Shown: in pieces, positions 25,514 through 37,206 of the stretch
Layout: each line of letters starts with the position of its first letter
Position numbering within the stretch: the first letter of the stretch is position 1
Origin: Parietaria judaica
Lineage: Eukaryota > Streptophyta > Magnoliopsida > Rosales > Urticaceae
DNA: 64,000 bases
Assembly (NCBI GenBank): GCA_954871525.1
Contig: OX940866.1
Span: forward strand, 36,344,521-36,408,520
Reading direction: 5' to 3'
Program-made: the position numbers and the translations under genes
Notes under the pieces: generated by a model
What the model saw: the letters and a program-made list of their open reading frames with translations, nothing else
Databases searched by the model: none
What the model was told of the DNA's origin: nothing

Positions 25514-25962
25514 CTCTATTGCTTATTTGATTAGTAACATATTGTACATTAGTCAATTAGGCTATCTAAATGGTCGGGTATTTGAATTAGCATTTTTAAA
25601 ATACGAAATTACGATATATAAAAAAATTTAAAATTATAAAAGCATTCCTTTGATTTATTAGGACTCATTTGTCAAGCATTTGAATTAATATCTCGAGAAA
25701 TAGGTTCTGCTGTTATTTCTTGTGTTGGCTATTTTGGTGACTACAACTGTAACATTGTCAGTTACAGTCGTAACTATAGCTATATCATGCAGTCGAAATC
25801 GTTTCAGTTTGTTGCAAATTTCATGGAAAGTTTACACGTTTTTTTTTTTTTTCAACAGATTTGAGCGAATTTCATGGGCTATATTCTTTCTGGATTGACT
25901 CTAATCAGCCAGTGATTTATTTCCAAGATTAATGGTTTATATTTATATGTCTTATTCCTTAA
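25514..25962. other. Pirin 3' flank
   Basis: AT-rich sequence with a T run at about 25841-25852. It probably includes the 3' UTR and polyadenylation region. Nothing else was recognised. Confidence 0.5.
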
Positions 25963-25966
25963 ATAT

Positions 25967-26696
25967 TGGGAATTGGTTGTTATTTTGAGGGGAAAAGGGA
26001 GCTATGAATTTGAACTATTAAATACGTATTATTGGCTTCATTATTCCTCAATTCTTCAAGCCATAAGTCCAGAGAAAATACACAGAGAGCTCACGAAGGT
26101 TGTTTCTCCATATACAACCCAAAATCAAGCTTGCGGTTTTCACGTCATCCACAAGACCAAGCTTGTTGTTCGTCAAGAACATCCGAAGGGACGTTATAGA
26201 AGGCCTGCACACTGCACAGATAAATTTCACGCTGTCCCTTCAGAGTTTAGCCTAGCCGTGTTCATCTAGGTTATCAGTTTAGCACAGAGCGGTGTTTTAG
26301 CATCGTACATCGTACCTCGGGAGAGGCGTCGACAGAGTTGTGAAGAACCGGGCTGAAGGATTCAGTTTTACGTCGACAATAGCAAGGGGATCTTGCTGAG
26401 TCCGATTTCCAGAAGGGAAGTGACCACCGTCACAAGTCAGGACTCGATCACAGTTTTCAAGACTAAGCTGTGTTACCAGCTATAGTTTCAGGGGGAGCCA
26501 TTTATTTTTAGCTATTTTACTTTGATTGTAATTGGTGCTTGTAAACTTAATTGGTGATTAATCTGGGTAAGTGCCCCACAGAGGTAAATAGGTATCGAAC
26601 TGCGTTACCAAAACATCGCGTGTCTCTTTATTGCTTTCCGCGTTGTGTTTGGTATCTATCTCGTTAATCCGCATAAATCACGTAACCTGATTTACA
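25967..26696 (+). mobile_element. Probable solo LTR, Copia-like
   Basis: The segment starts TGGGAATTGG and ends GATTTACA, flanked by ATAT on both sides (25963-25966 and 26697-26700). Inside are a GGGGGAGCC stretch, a T-rich TTGTAATTGG region, then GTGCCCCACAG and GTGTCTCTTTATTGC, the kind of R/U5 wording seen in plant Copia LTRs. The 4-bp duplication is weak, so the boundaries are tentative. No coding sequence is present. Confidence 0.5.
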
Positions 26697-26700
26697 ATAT

Positions 26701-28170
26701 CCTTAAGAGTTACTTGATTATTATTTAGAAGAATGTCATGTAGACAATATAAAGTTCAAATAAAAAAAGTGAAGAATGTATACATCTTGTACACTAGAGA
26801 TGCATTGTTAAATATAATTGTTATTTTCCATTTTTCAATTGAATAAGCAAGGATTTTTTATTTTATTTTGATGAACCATATAAAATGCATAAAGATGTCT
26901 TTAGGTTACCAAACAAAAGCAGAAATACAATAATTATTCCAACTCCTACAAAAAGCAGAAGTACCATGATAACTGCCAAACCTAAAGGCTAAAATTAATG
27001 GACCAGCCTTCAAAATCAGATTGAATAATATACATAATTTATGATATAATGTGAGTTCATTGGTTGTCAAACCTCAGTTAGAAGTAAAAGGCTGCAATTC
27101 AATTGTCAAATTATTTCAATATAATAGCTATTATATCGGTAAAATGTTGATACGGAAAAAGTGGATTAAACATTGTAGCGGCTTGAATTTTAATTTTGGG
27201 ACGAGTCCGTCCCCGTTTTGATGACTAAAATAAGCTTGAAACTTGATTCTTTGTTTTTCGTGGGCCGGTCGTCTGTTTGATGGTCAAACCGGGTTTGGAT
27301 TGAATTTTCGATTATGGACTGCCGCGAGTATATTCTGAAAACTTTGCTTTAACCTTCGCCACCGTCTTTGTCTTCGAATGTGAGAAAAACGAGCAAACTT
27401 GAACTCTAGAGTGGTACGGGCAGGGGGCTTGCATAAACCGCTCCGACACTGAACATTAGTCGAGTAATTGAGCCTTGGGGCTTTAAAAAACGCTAGATGG
27501 AGTCTTTAGTTTCGGTTTAGGATAGCCTACAGTTTAATAGGGGGCTACTTATAAAATAATTAAAAACATACACAAATTAATTGGTAAATAAAGTAATTAT
27601 TAAATTAAGTAAAATATGACAATTTAATATTTAGTAATATGATAATTATTTTAAATTAGATATGATGTTTGATATTTATATATTTATAAATATATAATTA
27701 TTTTATATATAATACATTTGGATCTAAAAAACAACTTAGTTTTATGTCATCCATATAAAGATGCAACATATTAATATTTAGGTATGCATTAAATTAAAAT
27801 TAACACATCTTAATCTTAATAAAAACTATCACAACTTAATTTTCCAATTATAACCCCTAAACCTAAACCTAAACAACATTAATATGAATATATATATTGG
27901 AAGTTTATTCCCCTAAGTTAATCTCCAAATTATTTATTAATTAACGAGTGTAGTCTCTGTCCAACAGTCCAAGTGAGATCCTTTGTTTCAAAGAAGTAGC
28001 CATTAAAAATTAGAGCTTTATTCTTTCAGGTAGCAAATAAAGAATTGGAAAGAAATAGAAGAGAATGGAATTTGACTTGCAGAAATCTAATCTAAGAGAT
28101 TATATTTTATTAACTAATATTAATTAAGCAGAGACATAACATAACCACCATCTTAATCATCACTCAGCTC
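26701..28170. other. Intergenic region upstream of XYLT
   Basis: AT-rich, except for a GC-richer stretch at about 27170-27540 that may be an old LTR or promoter relic. Three CCTAAA-type words occur at about 27848-27870, too few for a telomeric repeat. The XYLT leader is pyrimidine/CTT-rich just before 28310. No TATA box stands out. Confidence 0.45.
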
Positions 28171-28309
28171 ATGTTCCTCAATCCCAGATCCAAAGAAAGA
28201 AAGAAACACAAAGATTCTCAACAACACAATATAATAAAAACCAGACACAACACAACTCAACATCAAGGAGAGAGAGAAAGAGTCTCTCTTTCTCTTCTTC
28301 TTCTTCGCC

Positions 28310-30948
28310 ATGAACAGCAAGTTTCTGAAGATGGTCCTCCTCCTCCTCCTCCTCCTCAACACTCTCTCTCTCCTCCTCTACTTCTTCTCTCACTCCTCCA
28401 CAACACCCACAACAACCCAAACCCCCTTCAACATCTCCCAAGCCTCTCTCTCCCGGAAACCCACCCAGCTTTCCCGCTCCGGGAAGCCATGGCCGACCCT
28501 CCCCTCCTTCCTCCCCTGGTCGGGCAGCCCCCGCCCCGGCCCGCGATCCTGCGAGGCCTTCTTCGGAAACGGGTTTGGGCGCCGGGTCGAGCTCGTGGCG
28601 CCGGCGCGGCCCGGGGCCGGGTGGCTCGCGTGCCGGGTCAGCGCGGCGCTGCGGAGCTCGGTGTGCGAGGGGGGCGCTGTGAGGGTCTCGCCGGAGAGGG
28701 TGGCGATGGCGGTCGGAGGGGAGAGGCTGGAGGAGGTGGTGGGGCGGTCGGAGCAGGCGGAGATGCCGGAGTTTGAAACGGGCGCGATGGAGATTGACGG
28801 GGGCGACGGGGTGGCGGAGAGGAGGAGGGTCTTCGTCGGAGAGGAGGCGCTGGATGACGTCATGCCGGAGGGGGAGGTTCGGAGGCATGCGATTAGGGAC
28901 TTTCTCGGGTCGGCTTTTGTCGTGCCTTCCAACGAGTTTCACTGCGATCAGGTCTGGACTTTCTATATATGAATTGAGTTTGGTTTATATGTATGTGTTT
29001 AGTGTATATATACATGTGTATATATATATGAATGAGTATGGTCTGGATTTGTTGAGCCTTCTAAGAAGTTTGAGTGTGATTTTGTTCTATATATCGTGTA
29101 ATTGTGTGTATGCATATGGATGAGTGTGGGGAATTGTCTCCGGGCAATGCCGATGGTTTGAATAAGAACGGGCGTTTCTCGAGTTTCTGGGTAGCGTATA
29201 GTAGTTGATTCTTCTAGAAATCGTTGGTTGCAATCCGATTCGAGAGTGAGTGTTGACGGGTGTGTGTTTTTTTGAGTTAGCGGGGAGTTGGTATTGTAAA
29301 AAGTTTGAAGCTTTATTGTTATATTGAATGCGGTGTATGGTGTGATTGGTTCCGAGCAATAAAAAACGAACACAAAACGTGAAGAACATGTCACCGACGT
29401 GATAACGTGGATATTTTATTGCTAGTAAAATCTTGTGTTTGTACACGCGAAGGGGCCTATCAGAATGTTACGTATGGCAATACCGTGTACGTTTTGTGAG
29501 AATTTGCTAGGTTTTTGGGTTATTAGGGTGTTGTGTTTCGGAGATTGGTACTTAAACTTTGGTAAATATACCGTTGTTTACGTGTATTTATGTAAGTTCG
29601 GATCATACTTAGCTTGGCATAGCATGAATGTTTTGGTTTTAATAAATTGCTTGGTCTCTAGATTAATAAGTTCAGGCTTTAATCTTCGTAATTTATTAAA
29701 TTTTGAGCCGTCTAGATTTCGCGAGAGGTTCTTCGGTTTGTATAGGACGTGCAAAAAGTGGTGTATGGAGTGTTAGAGGTTTTAATGCAAGTCATAAGAT
29801 GTTATTTTCCTCTGAGAAGTTAGATGGGCATTGATTGGAAATCGGATCATAAAGTTCCGATCTTTCCTAATCTAAAGAGATTGATGATTCTGGTATTAAA
29901 GTTTGAAACCTTCCTAATGTGGTGTATCTTTTTTTGATGTTTAATATGGAAACGAGATTTATATCTACGGTTCTGATACGACGGTTCTTCTTGCAGTGGA
30001 TCGAGGAGCCGACTCTTCTGGTCACGCGCTACGAGTATGCGAATCTCTTTCACACTGTCACAGATTGGTACAGCGCTTACGTATCTTCAAGAGTCGCCGG
30101 TTTGCCTTATCGCCCTCGTTTGGTGTTCATCGACGGGCATTGCAGAGTACGTAAATCCTGTATTTCATTCTTGTTTCTTGGTCGAATGACGTTCACAGAT
30201 TCAGTTTATCATCTAAATCTTTCAGTCCCAAATGGAAGAGACGTGGAGATCGCTCTTCTCTAGCGTCAGATACGTCAAGAACTTCACCGGCTCGGTCTGC
30301 TTCCGCCACGCCGTTCTCGCACCGTTGGGCTATGAGACTGCTCTATTCAAAGGCCTGACCGAGGAGATAGACTGCCACGGAACTTCCGCTCAAGACCTCT
30401 GGCGAAAACCGGACCCTAAAAAAACGGCTCGGCTATCGGAGTTCGGCGAGATGATCAGAGCCGCGTTCGGCTTCCCGGTCAACCGCCCCCGCGTTGACGG
30501 GCGTGTCTCCGGCTACAACGTTCTATTTGTTAGGCGAGAGGACTACTTCGCCCACCCTCGCCACGGCGGGAAAGTCGAGTCGAGGCTCACCAACGAAGAG
30601 GAGGTGTTTAACGCCGTGAGGGCATGGACGTCAAATCACCGAGATTGTAGGATCAACGTCGTGAACGGCTTGTTTGCGCACATGTCGATGAAGGAGCAAG
30701 TGAAGGCGATCCAGGAAGCTCATGTCATCGTCGGGGCTCACGGGGCCGGTCTCACTCACATTGTTGCCGCGCTGCCCGGAACAGTCGTTCTGGAGATCAT
30801 CAGCAGCCAGTTCCGGCGGCCCCACTTCCAGCTGATCGCGCAGTGGAAAGGGCTGGAGTATCGTGCGATCAATCTCGAAGGCTCGTTCGCCGATCCGGCA
30901 GTTGTTATCGAGAGTCTGAGGAAGATCATGGGAAGCATTGGGTGCTGA
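28310..30948 (+). CDS. XYLT: Beta-1,2-xylosyltransferase of complex N-glycans, GT61 family
   Basis: Exons: 28310-28951, 29997-30146 and 30226-30948, all in phase 0, giving 504 aa. The enzyme transfers xylose from UDP-xylose to the core beta-mannose of N-glycans in the Golgi. A short cytoplasmic N-terminus (MNSKFLKM) and a leucine-rich segment (about residues 8-27) form a type II membrane anchor. A Ser/Thr/Pro-rich stem follows. Family-typical words are KPWP..LPSFLPW, SCEAFFGNGF, WIEEPTLLVTRYEYANLFHT, TDWYSAYVSSRV, FVRREDYFAHPRHGGKV and GAHGAGLTH. The three-exon structure and the ending IMGSIGC also resemble Arabidopsis XYLT, as recalled. Exon 1 is strikingly GC-rich compared with the rest. 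Arabidopsis At5g55500 is the expected orthologue. Confidence 0.96.
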
Positions 30949-31700
30949 GAATATTAACTTAAATCAGGGATTAGGAAAAAAGAGGCTTTAATAGCTGTTT
31001 TGGGGATTTTACACACATGTATTATAAGTCTTGATGTCTATAAAAGGTCTTTGATTGTAATACTATATTAACTTAATTTTTTCTTGTTATTCCCAAAGTT
31101 TTCTATGTTTGAGTAGAAAACTTCAGAAAAAAAAAAAAGAAAACATGAAAACTTAGTCATGTAGCCCGAGGTTCTAAATGCTGACACCGACACAGTTTCG
31201 TTCTTTTCATTTTATGTCGATGGAAATATCAACGGGAAAGTCGGAAAAAAAGAGTACGCAACATTCCACAAATGCCGTATAAATTTTGCGGGCATGCTGT
31301 ATGCTGACAGATATATCGACAAAAAAGTCATTAAAATAATATTAAGTAATTCGACAATTTTTTATAAGTTATAATTGTATTTATATAAAAATAAGAATTA
31401 TAGTTGTAATTTATAGATAGTATATATATAAAAGATCATCCTTTTGACTTTCACAACTCTTTTGATACAATACAACAAGCCACAAAGCCGATTCATATGT
31501 AAAAGAACTGCCATATTCTGAATCTAGATCTTCCTTGTTGATACGTTTTTCCCAGGTACGCCCATTCAATATGTGTCTGTCATATATATATATATATATA
31601 TATGCCCACAATATGTATATCAAAGAAATGCCCACATTTTGCTTGATAAAATGCTGCAAAGAATTTATATTCCTAGTATTATAGTGCTTTACGGCATAAG
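30949..31700. other. XYLT 3' flank and intergenic region
   Basis: Contains the XYLT 3' UTR, a poly-A tract at about 31125, the second copy of the dispersed repeat (31170-31340) and an AT tract at about 31582-31603. No gene was recognised. Confidence 0.5.
31170..31340 (-). repeat. Dispersed repeat, copy 2 (partner at 2625-2830)
   Basis: The reverse complement contains GACTTTTTTGTCGATAT, CAGCATGCCCGC and TATACGGCATTTGTGG. These line up with GACTTTTAGGTTGATAT, CAGCGTGTCAGTG and TATGCGGCATTTACGG at 2625-2830. Copies are about 70-75% alike by eye. The origin is unknown. Confidence 0.5.
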
Positions 31701-31810
31701 TAACGATTGAACTTTAGGCAAGTGTTGTATCATTATTCTGAACTCGTGAGTTTTAGATTCACTACTAATAGTATTCTTGGGAACTATTTTGTAGCAAGTA
31801 AACAAGGACC

Positions 31811-31999
31811 ATGTCTATGTGCTTTCCTTCCACCCCCAAGAAATTTGGAACCACCCTTTTGTGTTTCCTCTCGGGAGCGGCTCTCTTTGCCGTGGGACTG
31901 CATCTCTCGCACGTCAACGCGGCCCCCCAACAAGCCCGGATCAAAGCCCGGGCCGATTTCGTGAGGGAACGTCTCAGGAAGAAATATGGCAATCCTTAG
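31811..31999 (+). CDS. Small single-pass membrane protein, unknown function
   Basis: Intronless frame of 62 aa with a good ATG context (AAGGACCATGTC). Residues 10-12 are PKK, followed by a hydrophobic segment (about 13-31, GTTLLCFLSGAALFAVGL). The C-terminal half is basic and amphipathic (QQARIKARADFVRERLRKK). GC content rises over the frame relative to its flanks, as expected of coding sequence. The layout (short N-terminus, one TM helix, charged helix) recalls small mitochondrial or ER membrane proteins, but I do not recognise the family. Upstream TTTTGTAG at 31789-31796 could be a 5'-UTR intron acceptor. It might also be spurious. Confidence 0.55.
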   Translation: MSMCFPSTPKKFGTTLLCFLSGAALFAVGLHLSHVNAAPQQARIKARADFVRERLRKKYGNP

Positions 32000-32069
32000 C
32001 CTACTTCTTTGTCTTTCAAACTTTCAGTAATTAACCCGAAAAATACTGATGTTTTACGGTTAAAGTCGA

Positions 32070-32580
32070 TTTACTCGCTACCAAATACTAAACATTCTGT
32101 AACTGCTGTTTTGTCTGTTGACTGAAACTTTGATCTGGTATGTGTATTACACACGAATTTGCATCGAGCATCGCGCACAACGATATCATAACTGCTCAGG
32201 GGTTCAATAAAGTAATTATTAATTATTAAGAGGTCCATACGCCCTTCTATAAATAGAAATCCATTTCGATCAAAACGGTAACGGAGATCAACTCCGATCA
32301 AGTCATCATAGACTCACAAAAACGCTCTCTAAAGTGATAAAACCTCAGTCTTTCATTCTCTTAAATATCCTGAGTTAAATATCCGATTAATGTTGAGCGT
32401 CGGAGGTGGATACGGAGGCACCCCTATCGTACCGTACCCCTTTAAGTTCACGTTTTTCTCATTTAATCAGATACGGAGACAGAGGCATCAATCCCGAGAA
32501 ACATTTTCGGTCTATTATGAAAGAAAGAATCAAGCTTCAAGACCCCATTCGATCGTCAAATGGTCATCTATCGGGTCCGG
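32070..32580 (+). mobile_element. LTR fragment, Gypsy-like wording
   Basis: A TATA box (TTCTATAAATAGAAA, about 32246-32260) is followed by a leader and then TTGAGCGTCGGAGG and GGCACCCC (about 32393-32426). That wording is typical of the U5 of many plant Ty3/Gypsy LTRs. The exact ends and a target duplication were not found. It lies immediately upstream of the LOG-like gene and might act as its promoter. Confidence 0.5.
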
Positions 32581-32864
32581 CCCAAAATTTTAACTTTGGC
32601 CGCTCTTAGTGTTAGATTCATTTTCCGGCATCTAACATCTGCCAACTCTGAAAGACAAAACTGCCCTTGACTTCGATTAATATTCTCAATCTTATCCTTT
32701 TCTCTTTCGTTGCCAACCTCGAAGTCGAAACTAAGCAGCAAAAAGACGCCATTGTTTGGCCTGCTGAGAATCTGATTCCTTGTCTCCACAATCTCCGTCA
32801 ATTCTTATTCTTTTCAGCTCCAAGCTTTCTTTCGATTCTGGGCAAAGAGAGAAGCTTTCTTTCG

Positions 32865-34259
32865 ATGTTGGGCTCTGGTTCTCCTGCTTTTTCTGGGAGC
32901 TTTCATGGAGGTTGTGTCAAGCTTCACTGCTTTGGTGGAAGAACGACACGTGGCATTAGCTTCAAGCATTGTTCAGTAAATGGAATTTCAAGCAAGCTTC
33001 GATCCCAAGAACGAACTAGCCCAGATGAGGTCTGGTTAATTACAATTTATACCCCTAAAGGTTTTTTTTTTCAGTAATATTTATATATTATTTTGAAGAC
33101 ATTTTTAGTTCATTTATATAGTTAAACTTAATAATTTTAGTAAGACATTTATATATTCGATAAATTAATAAATTTTTATTTGATCACTAATAAATTAATA
33201 TTCGATAAATTAATTATTTCGATACGACGATAACTATTGACTTATGTGTTCGGTTTTGATTTGTTTTCAATTTTGGGTCGTTTCGGAGAAATTTTTATTT
33301 CTTTCGAAAATCACAAACTATTTTGGTCAAATTTTTAAAATAAAATTTGAATTGTTGCACACTAGTGAGTCTGATTTGAAGATAAATTGTGTGGAATTAG
33401 GTCAAAAAAGAAATAGAAAAATGCTATGAGCTAATAAGAGTTGGGAGAGGCGTTGTGTACTTGGGTTCTTCAAGGATCGGACCTGCTCAACCACACTACT
33501 CACACTCTCTCCATTTGAGCACACAGGTAATATATATATATATATAGTAACAACATATACAATGACAATGCTTGTGTTTGCTTTTAGATTGCCACGCTTT
33601 TGGACTGCACAACGTGGTCCGGTGCCGGCCCGGGCCTGATGGACGCCGTCACCAAAGGGGCCTTAAAAGCCGGTAGGTGGATTCAAGATTGGTAAAGAAG
33701 CCGGTGAGTGGACGGCGTCGAACTTCCATTCGTACTTGCCGTCGGACGTTTATCTCACGTGCAGGTATTTGAGTTCCGTTTTTGAATATTTTCCGTTTCA
33801 AAACGGATCATCTGATTGCATCACTGTATCATTACGAAAAACAATTGTCTTTTGAGCTTTCGAACATAACGCGTGTAATCTCCGTTTTTTTTTTTTCTCT
33901 TCTCGAGGTTCTTCTCTGCAAGGAAACACGGGTTGGTAGACGCTGCAGTGCGAAGAGTTCATTCCGACCGAACGGCCGTGGTCGCTCACCCTGGCGGGAT
34001 CGGGACTCTTGATGAGATGTTTGAGATTTTAGCCCTGATTCAACTGGACCGAATCGGGTCTGAATTTCCGGTTCCGTTTATAGTGATGAACTACGATTCG
34101 TTCTACTCGAAACTACTGGAATTTCTGGACGATTGCAAGGGCTCCGGCACGGTCTCGGACGGAGAGGTCGATTCCCTGTGGAAGGTCTGTGATAACAACT
34201 CTGAGGCTTTGGCTTATTTGGCAGACTTCTATGGCCTTTCTGAAGCTCAATTGCAATAA
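32865..34259 (+). pseudogene. LOG/lysine decarboxylase-like protein, frameshifted
   Basis: Exons by homology: 32865-33029, 33401-33526, 33588-33764 and 33908-34259. Related proteins are cytokinin nucleoside 5'-monophosphate phosphoribohydrolase-like Rossmann proteins. This one resembles the chloroplast-type branch (At1g50575-like, from memory) rather than LOG1-9. It has an N-terminal Ser/Gly-rich targeting-like region, GRGVVYLGSSR, GAGPGLMDAV and PGGIGTLDE. Exon 3 loses frame after LKAG at about 33670-33677; the old frame then reaches TAA at 33693-33695, leaving about 132 aa. Downstream, the frame GGFKIGKEAGEW resumes shifted by one base (net +1 or -8), and exon 4 is intact to its end at YGLSEAQLQ. 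The remaining gene looks well preserved, so the break is recent, a polymorphism, or a sequencing error. Confidence 0.8.
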
Positions 34260-34289
34260 TCTCTTGATTATGTTATAAACTCTATTGAT

Positions 34290-34945
34290 TTATGAGACCT
34301 CTCAGATTGTTTATCAAGGCTAATGTCAAACAAATATTTTTATATAAAAGTATTTCGGTGATACAGACCGGGATTGTGATCTCGTGACCGGAGCTACAGT
34401 GACGGGGTCTTAATGGGTTAATAAGATTAATATGACTTAATGGAATTGACCAATTAATTACCAAAGCTCGTTAAGTCGTAACCTTAAGCCTATATAGGAG
34501 GTGATTATTAACACCTCATTAAGCAATCATAATTCTCAGCAAGGGAGGGAAGAGAGAAAATCGACTTTCTCTATTCCCAAGGCTAGTCTAATTTTCTATC
34601 CCGGAGCAAGAGAGGTGTTGGTCATCCAATTGCCAACAAGGATCTAGTAATCCGACAAGGTGATTCCCGGCGACCATCAAAGGAGCGTTCCGGAAGCGAC
34701 GGGTGGACGTGATAGAGACTCGAGTCTTAACCGGATTGGAGTTGTGATCCCGAGCCCCAACGAGACGGGATGAGGAGGATTTTGGATGAGGCGTCAGAGA
34801 ATCTGACAAACCGGCGAAGTCGATTTCTCCAAAGGGTAGCAGAACTGGTTTGATTTTGATTCTGTCGTTTTTATCTAGATTTATTGTTCGAGGATTCCTC
34901 GTTATTTTCGCTTTCGGGCTGGAGAATTCCTCGAAAAACCCAACA
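34290..34945 (+). mobile_element. Probable LTR fragment downstream of the LOG-like gene
   Basis: TATATAGG (34491-34498) is followed by a leader (AACACCTCATTAAGCAATC) and a purine-rich run, then a GC-richer U5-like region ending CCCAACA at 34945. The layout fits a Copia-type LTR. The left boundary and target duplication are not clear, so the start is approximate. No coding sequence is present. Confidence 0.4.
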
Positions 34946-35120
34946 AATTGTTGCATAGAGAACCAAGCTTGGTAAAAACATCAAATAATCCAATTCCATT
35001 AAAGCTAACTAGCACAATAAATTCTGATTAAAGATTTACATAGTAAAACATGCTCTCTCTTAAGTCGTGGTGACGGAAATCACCTTCTTGTTACATCGTA
35101 CAAAACGCACCAGTGTTTGC

Positions 35121-35998
35121 TCAATTCGGTGTAGGGAAAGAGGCACCTTTGTCGCGTTTCTGCAACGACTTGCAGAACAAAGAAAACGCCCCTGTAAGCT
35201 CATTCGGAAGAGGGAATTGGAGAGGAAGAGCTATCGAAGGTCGGATCTCTCGGTCAGATTTCACCGCCGAAAATGGCTGAGCTAAAGCTGGCTGTTGCTT
35301 GTTTAGACCTTCGATGATGAATGAGAACGCGCCAAAGGTAAGGCAGCTCTGCATAAGCGCCTGCGGTGCACCTATAATATCGGGTTTTATATTAGATTTG
35401 TACAGTTTCCATCATAAACACCCAAACGAATACTGAAATCTCGCCAAATTAGCGTCACCAAAGTAATTTTAGTATCATGAGGACATTTTAGATATGCTTA
35501 AATACCAACAACATTAACTTTCTAGCGGAATAGTAACATACCTGGAAAGCTAAGAGCAAGGCCGGTGCAACATCCAGCTACTCCGGCATTAATAACTGAA
35601 AATGGTAAGCAACAACAATTGTAACTTGCAACACTAATCCCGAGAGAAAACGCAAAGTGAAAGCTCAAAACACCGGTTCCAAAATGCTAGAGCGTGGTAC
35701 TGACTGTCGTCCTTTCCTCGGATCTTCGACAAAATGCAGACGACCAAACTATGGACTCCGGACAGAACTGCAAAAGTCTAACGACGCAAAAAGGAAAATC
35801 AAACAAACCCCGAATCCGAAACCAGATAGAGTAATGATAATGCGAAGAACGTAACGTACCTTAGCAGACGGAACCACTTCCGAAAATGACCCTTTAAGCC
35901 CCTTCTTCTTCAAAAGCCCCGAGCCTGAAACACGCAGAGAAGACCCGTGAGACAGCCATTTTCATGATTATCAAGCAACATCGATGAGCATCACACAA

Positions 35999-36032
<34 letters not shown>

Positions 36033-36376
36033 TAATCTAAAATGCAAAATTCAATCTTTCTTAGCTCAAGACACACTCACAGAGCACAGTCTAAACTCAA
36101 TAAGGTTAGATGGTTCTTCCCTGATCTCGGAATTTCAATCCCAGAACATCATTTTCCAGTGTGTACCCGGAGAACCATAAGAACAAGCCAAACAAAGCAT
36201 ATATATATACCGTAGCCGAAGACGGAGCCCATGAAAGCGCCGGCGGCGGAGTTTCCGGCGAAGCCGAGGAGGCAGACGGCGGGGCCGGAGGGGATGGTGG
36301 CATTGGAAGGGGGGCTAGGGCTAGGGTTTGAGTCGGAATCGGTGAGCGGAGAATCGGAGGAAGTGGTGGCAGCCAT
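35121..36376 (-). CDS. Tim17/Tim22/Tim23-family (PRAT) protein, HP20/HP22-like
   Basis: Minus-strand exons: 36376-36211, 35924-35860, 35777-35705, 35595-35542 and 35371-35121. Junctions keep frame, giving 202 aa. PRAT proteins form membrane channels or import components. HP20 and HP22 (At4g26670/At5g55510, from memory) are chloroplast inner-envelope proteins linked to import of transit-peptide-less proteins. After a Ser/Pro-rich N-terminus come the Tim17-type glycine-rich helices: [48 protein letters not shown] and [16 protein letters not shown] hydrophilic C-terminus ends FPTPN. Exon 1 begins just above a CTT-rich leader. Position next to XYLT and near a kinesin-like gene matches the Arabidopsis order and supports HP22 orthology. 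Confidence 0.9.
36000..36031. repeat. (AAT)n microsatellite in PRAT intron 1
   Basis: About ten AAT units lie within the first intron of the PRAT gene. Confidence 0.9.
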
Positions 36377-36538
36377 GGATGGCGATATCTTCTTCTTCTT
36401 CTTCTTCGTTTGCTTTTGAAATGATTTTCTGATTTCATTTATTTATTTATTGGATTAGGGATTGCTTCCCAAAAATCATGTCGTTTTCCTCAAACTGATT
36501 TCTTGTCGTTTCCGTCTCTTAAAGTTACAAACATAATA

Positions 36539-36997
36539 GGGTTAATGACGGTGAAAATACCCAAAGTTTGGTCAAAGAACCCCTCGTGTACCCAAAGTCT
36601 TAAAGTCGTGGCAAAAGTACCCAAAGTCACATTTGGGGCGTTGACCACTCCATTCTCGTAACGTAGTTGACTTACTTGTTAACTCTGGCCACGTGGACAA
36701 ACGTGGGTTGCTAAAAAGTAATTTTTTGCCACGTGGATGAGCCCACATCAGCCTCTTGTACGAAAAAACAACGAATTAAACCCGTTAATTAGGCTCGTCC
36801 ACATGGCAAAAAATTGTCATGTCAGCAACCCACGTTTGTCCACGTAGCCAGAGTTATCGGGTAAGTTACTTGCGTTACGAGAATGGAGTGGTCAACTCCC
36901 CAAATACGACTTTGGGTACTTTTACCACCACTTTTAAACTTTGGGTACACGAAGGGTTCTTTGACCAAACTTTGGATATTTTTGCCGTCATTGACCA
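36539..36997. mobile_element. Mutator-like MITE, second copy of the GGGTTAATGACGG family
   Basis: It starts GGGTTAATGACGG and ends, inverted, TGGTCAATGACGG. The arms carry CCAAAGTTTGGTCAAAGAAC and GCCACGTGG as in the copy at 20687-21154. Flanks (AACATAATA; CTTTCAAAG) do not match, so the end or flank may be altered. No coding capacity. Confidence 0.75.
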
Positions 36998-37080
36998 CTT
37001 TCAAAGAATATACTGCAAATAATATTCTAAAGCAAGGCTAAAAAGAAAAATATGAAACCGAAGAAAAACCAATGGCTCTA

Positions 37081-37206
37081 TTTAACGGGTCTATCGATGA
37101 GTTACGGGTCTAAATATGGGTTTTTTTTAAAAACGATCGATATGTATTTAACGGGTTTATCGATGAGTTACGGGTCTAAATATTTTTTTAAAATCGACCG
37201 ATATGT
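37081..37206 (+). repeat. Two-copy tandem repeat, ~63 bp
   Basis: TTTAACGGGTYTATCGATGA followed by GTTACGGGTCTAAATAT begins at 37081 and again at about 37147. The copies differ mainly in the length of the T run. Confidence 0.8.

Noticed and set aside
27845..27875. CCTAAA repeats resembling telomeric sequence
   Set aside because: Only three or so imperfect units, too few to call an interstitial telomere.
28178..28942. 254-residue minus-strand frame opposite XYLT exon 1
   Set aside because: It is antisense to a clearly conserved exon; the length comes from high GC and CTC/GAG repeats.
31411..31659. 82-residue minus-strand frame with an IYIYIY run
   Set aside because: It crosses an AT microsatellite and has no conserved feature.
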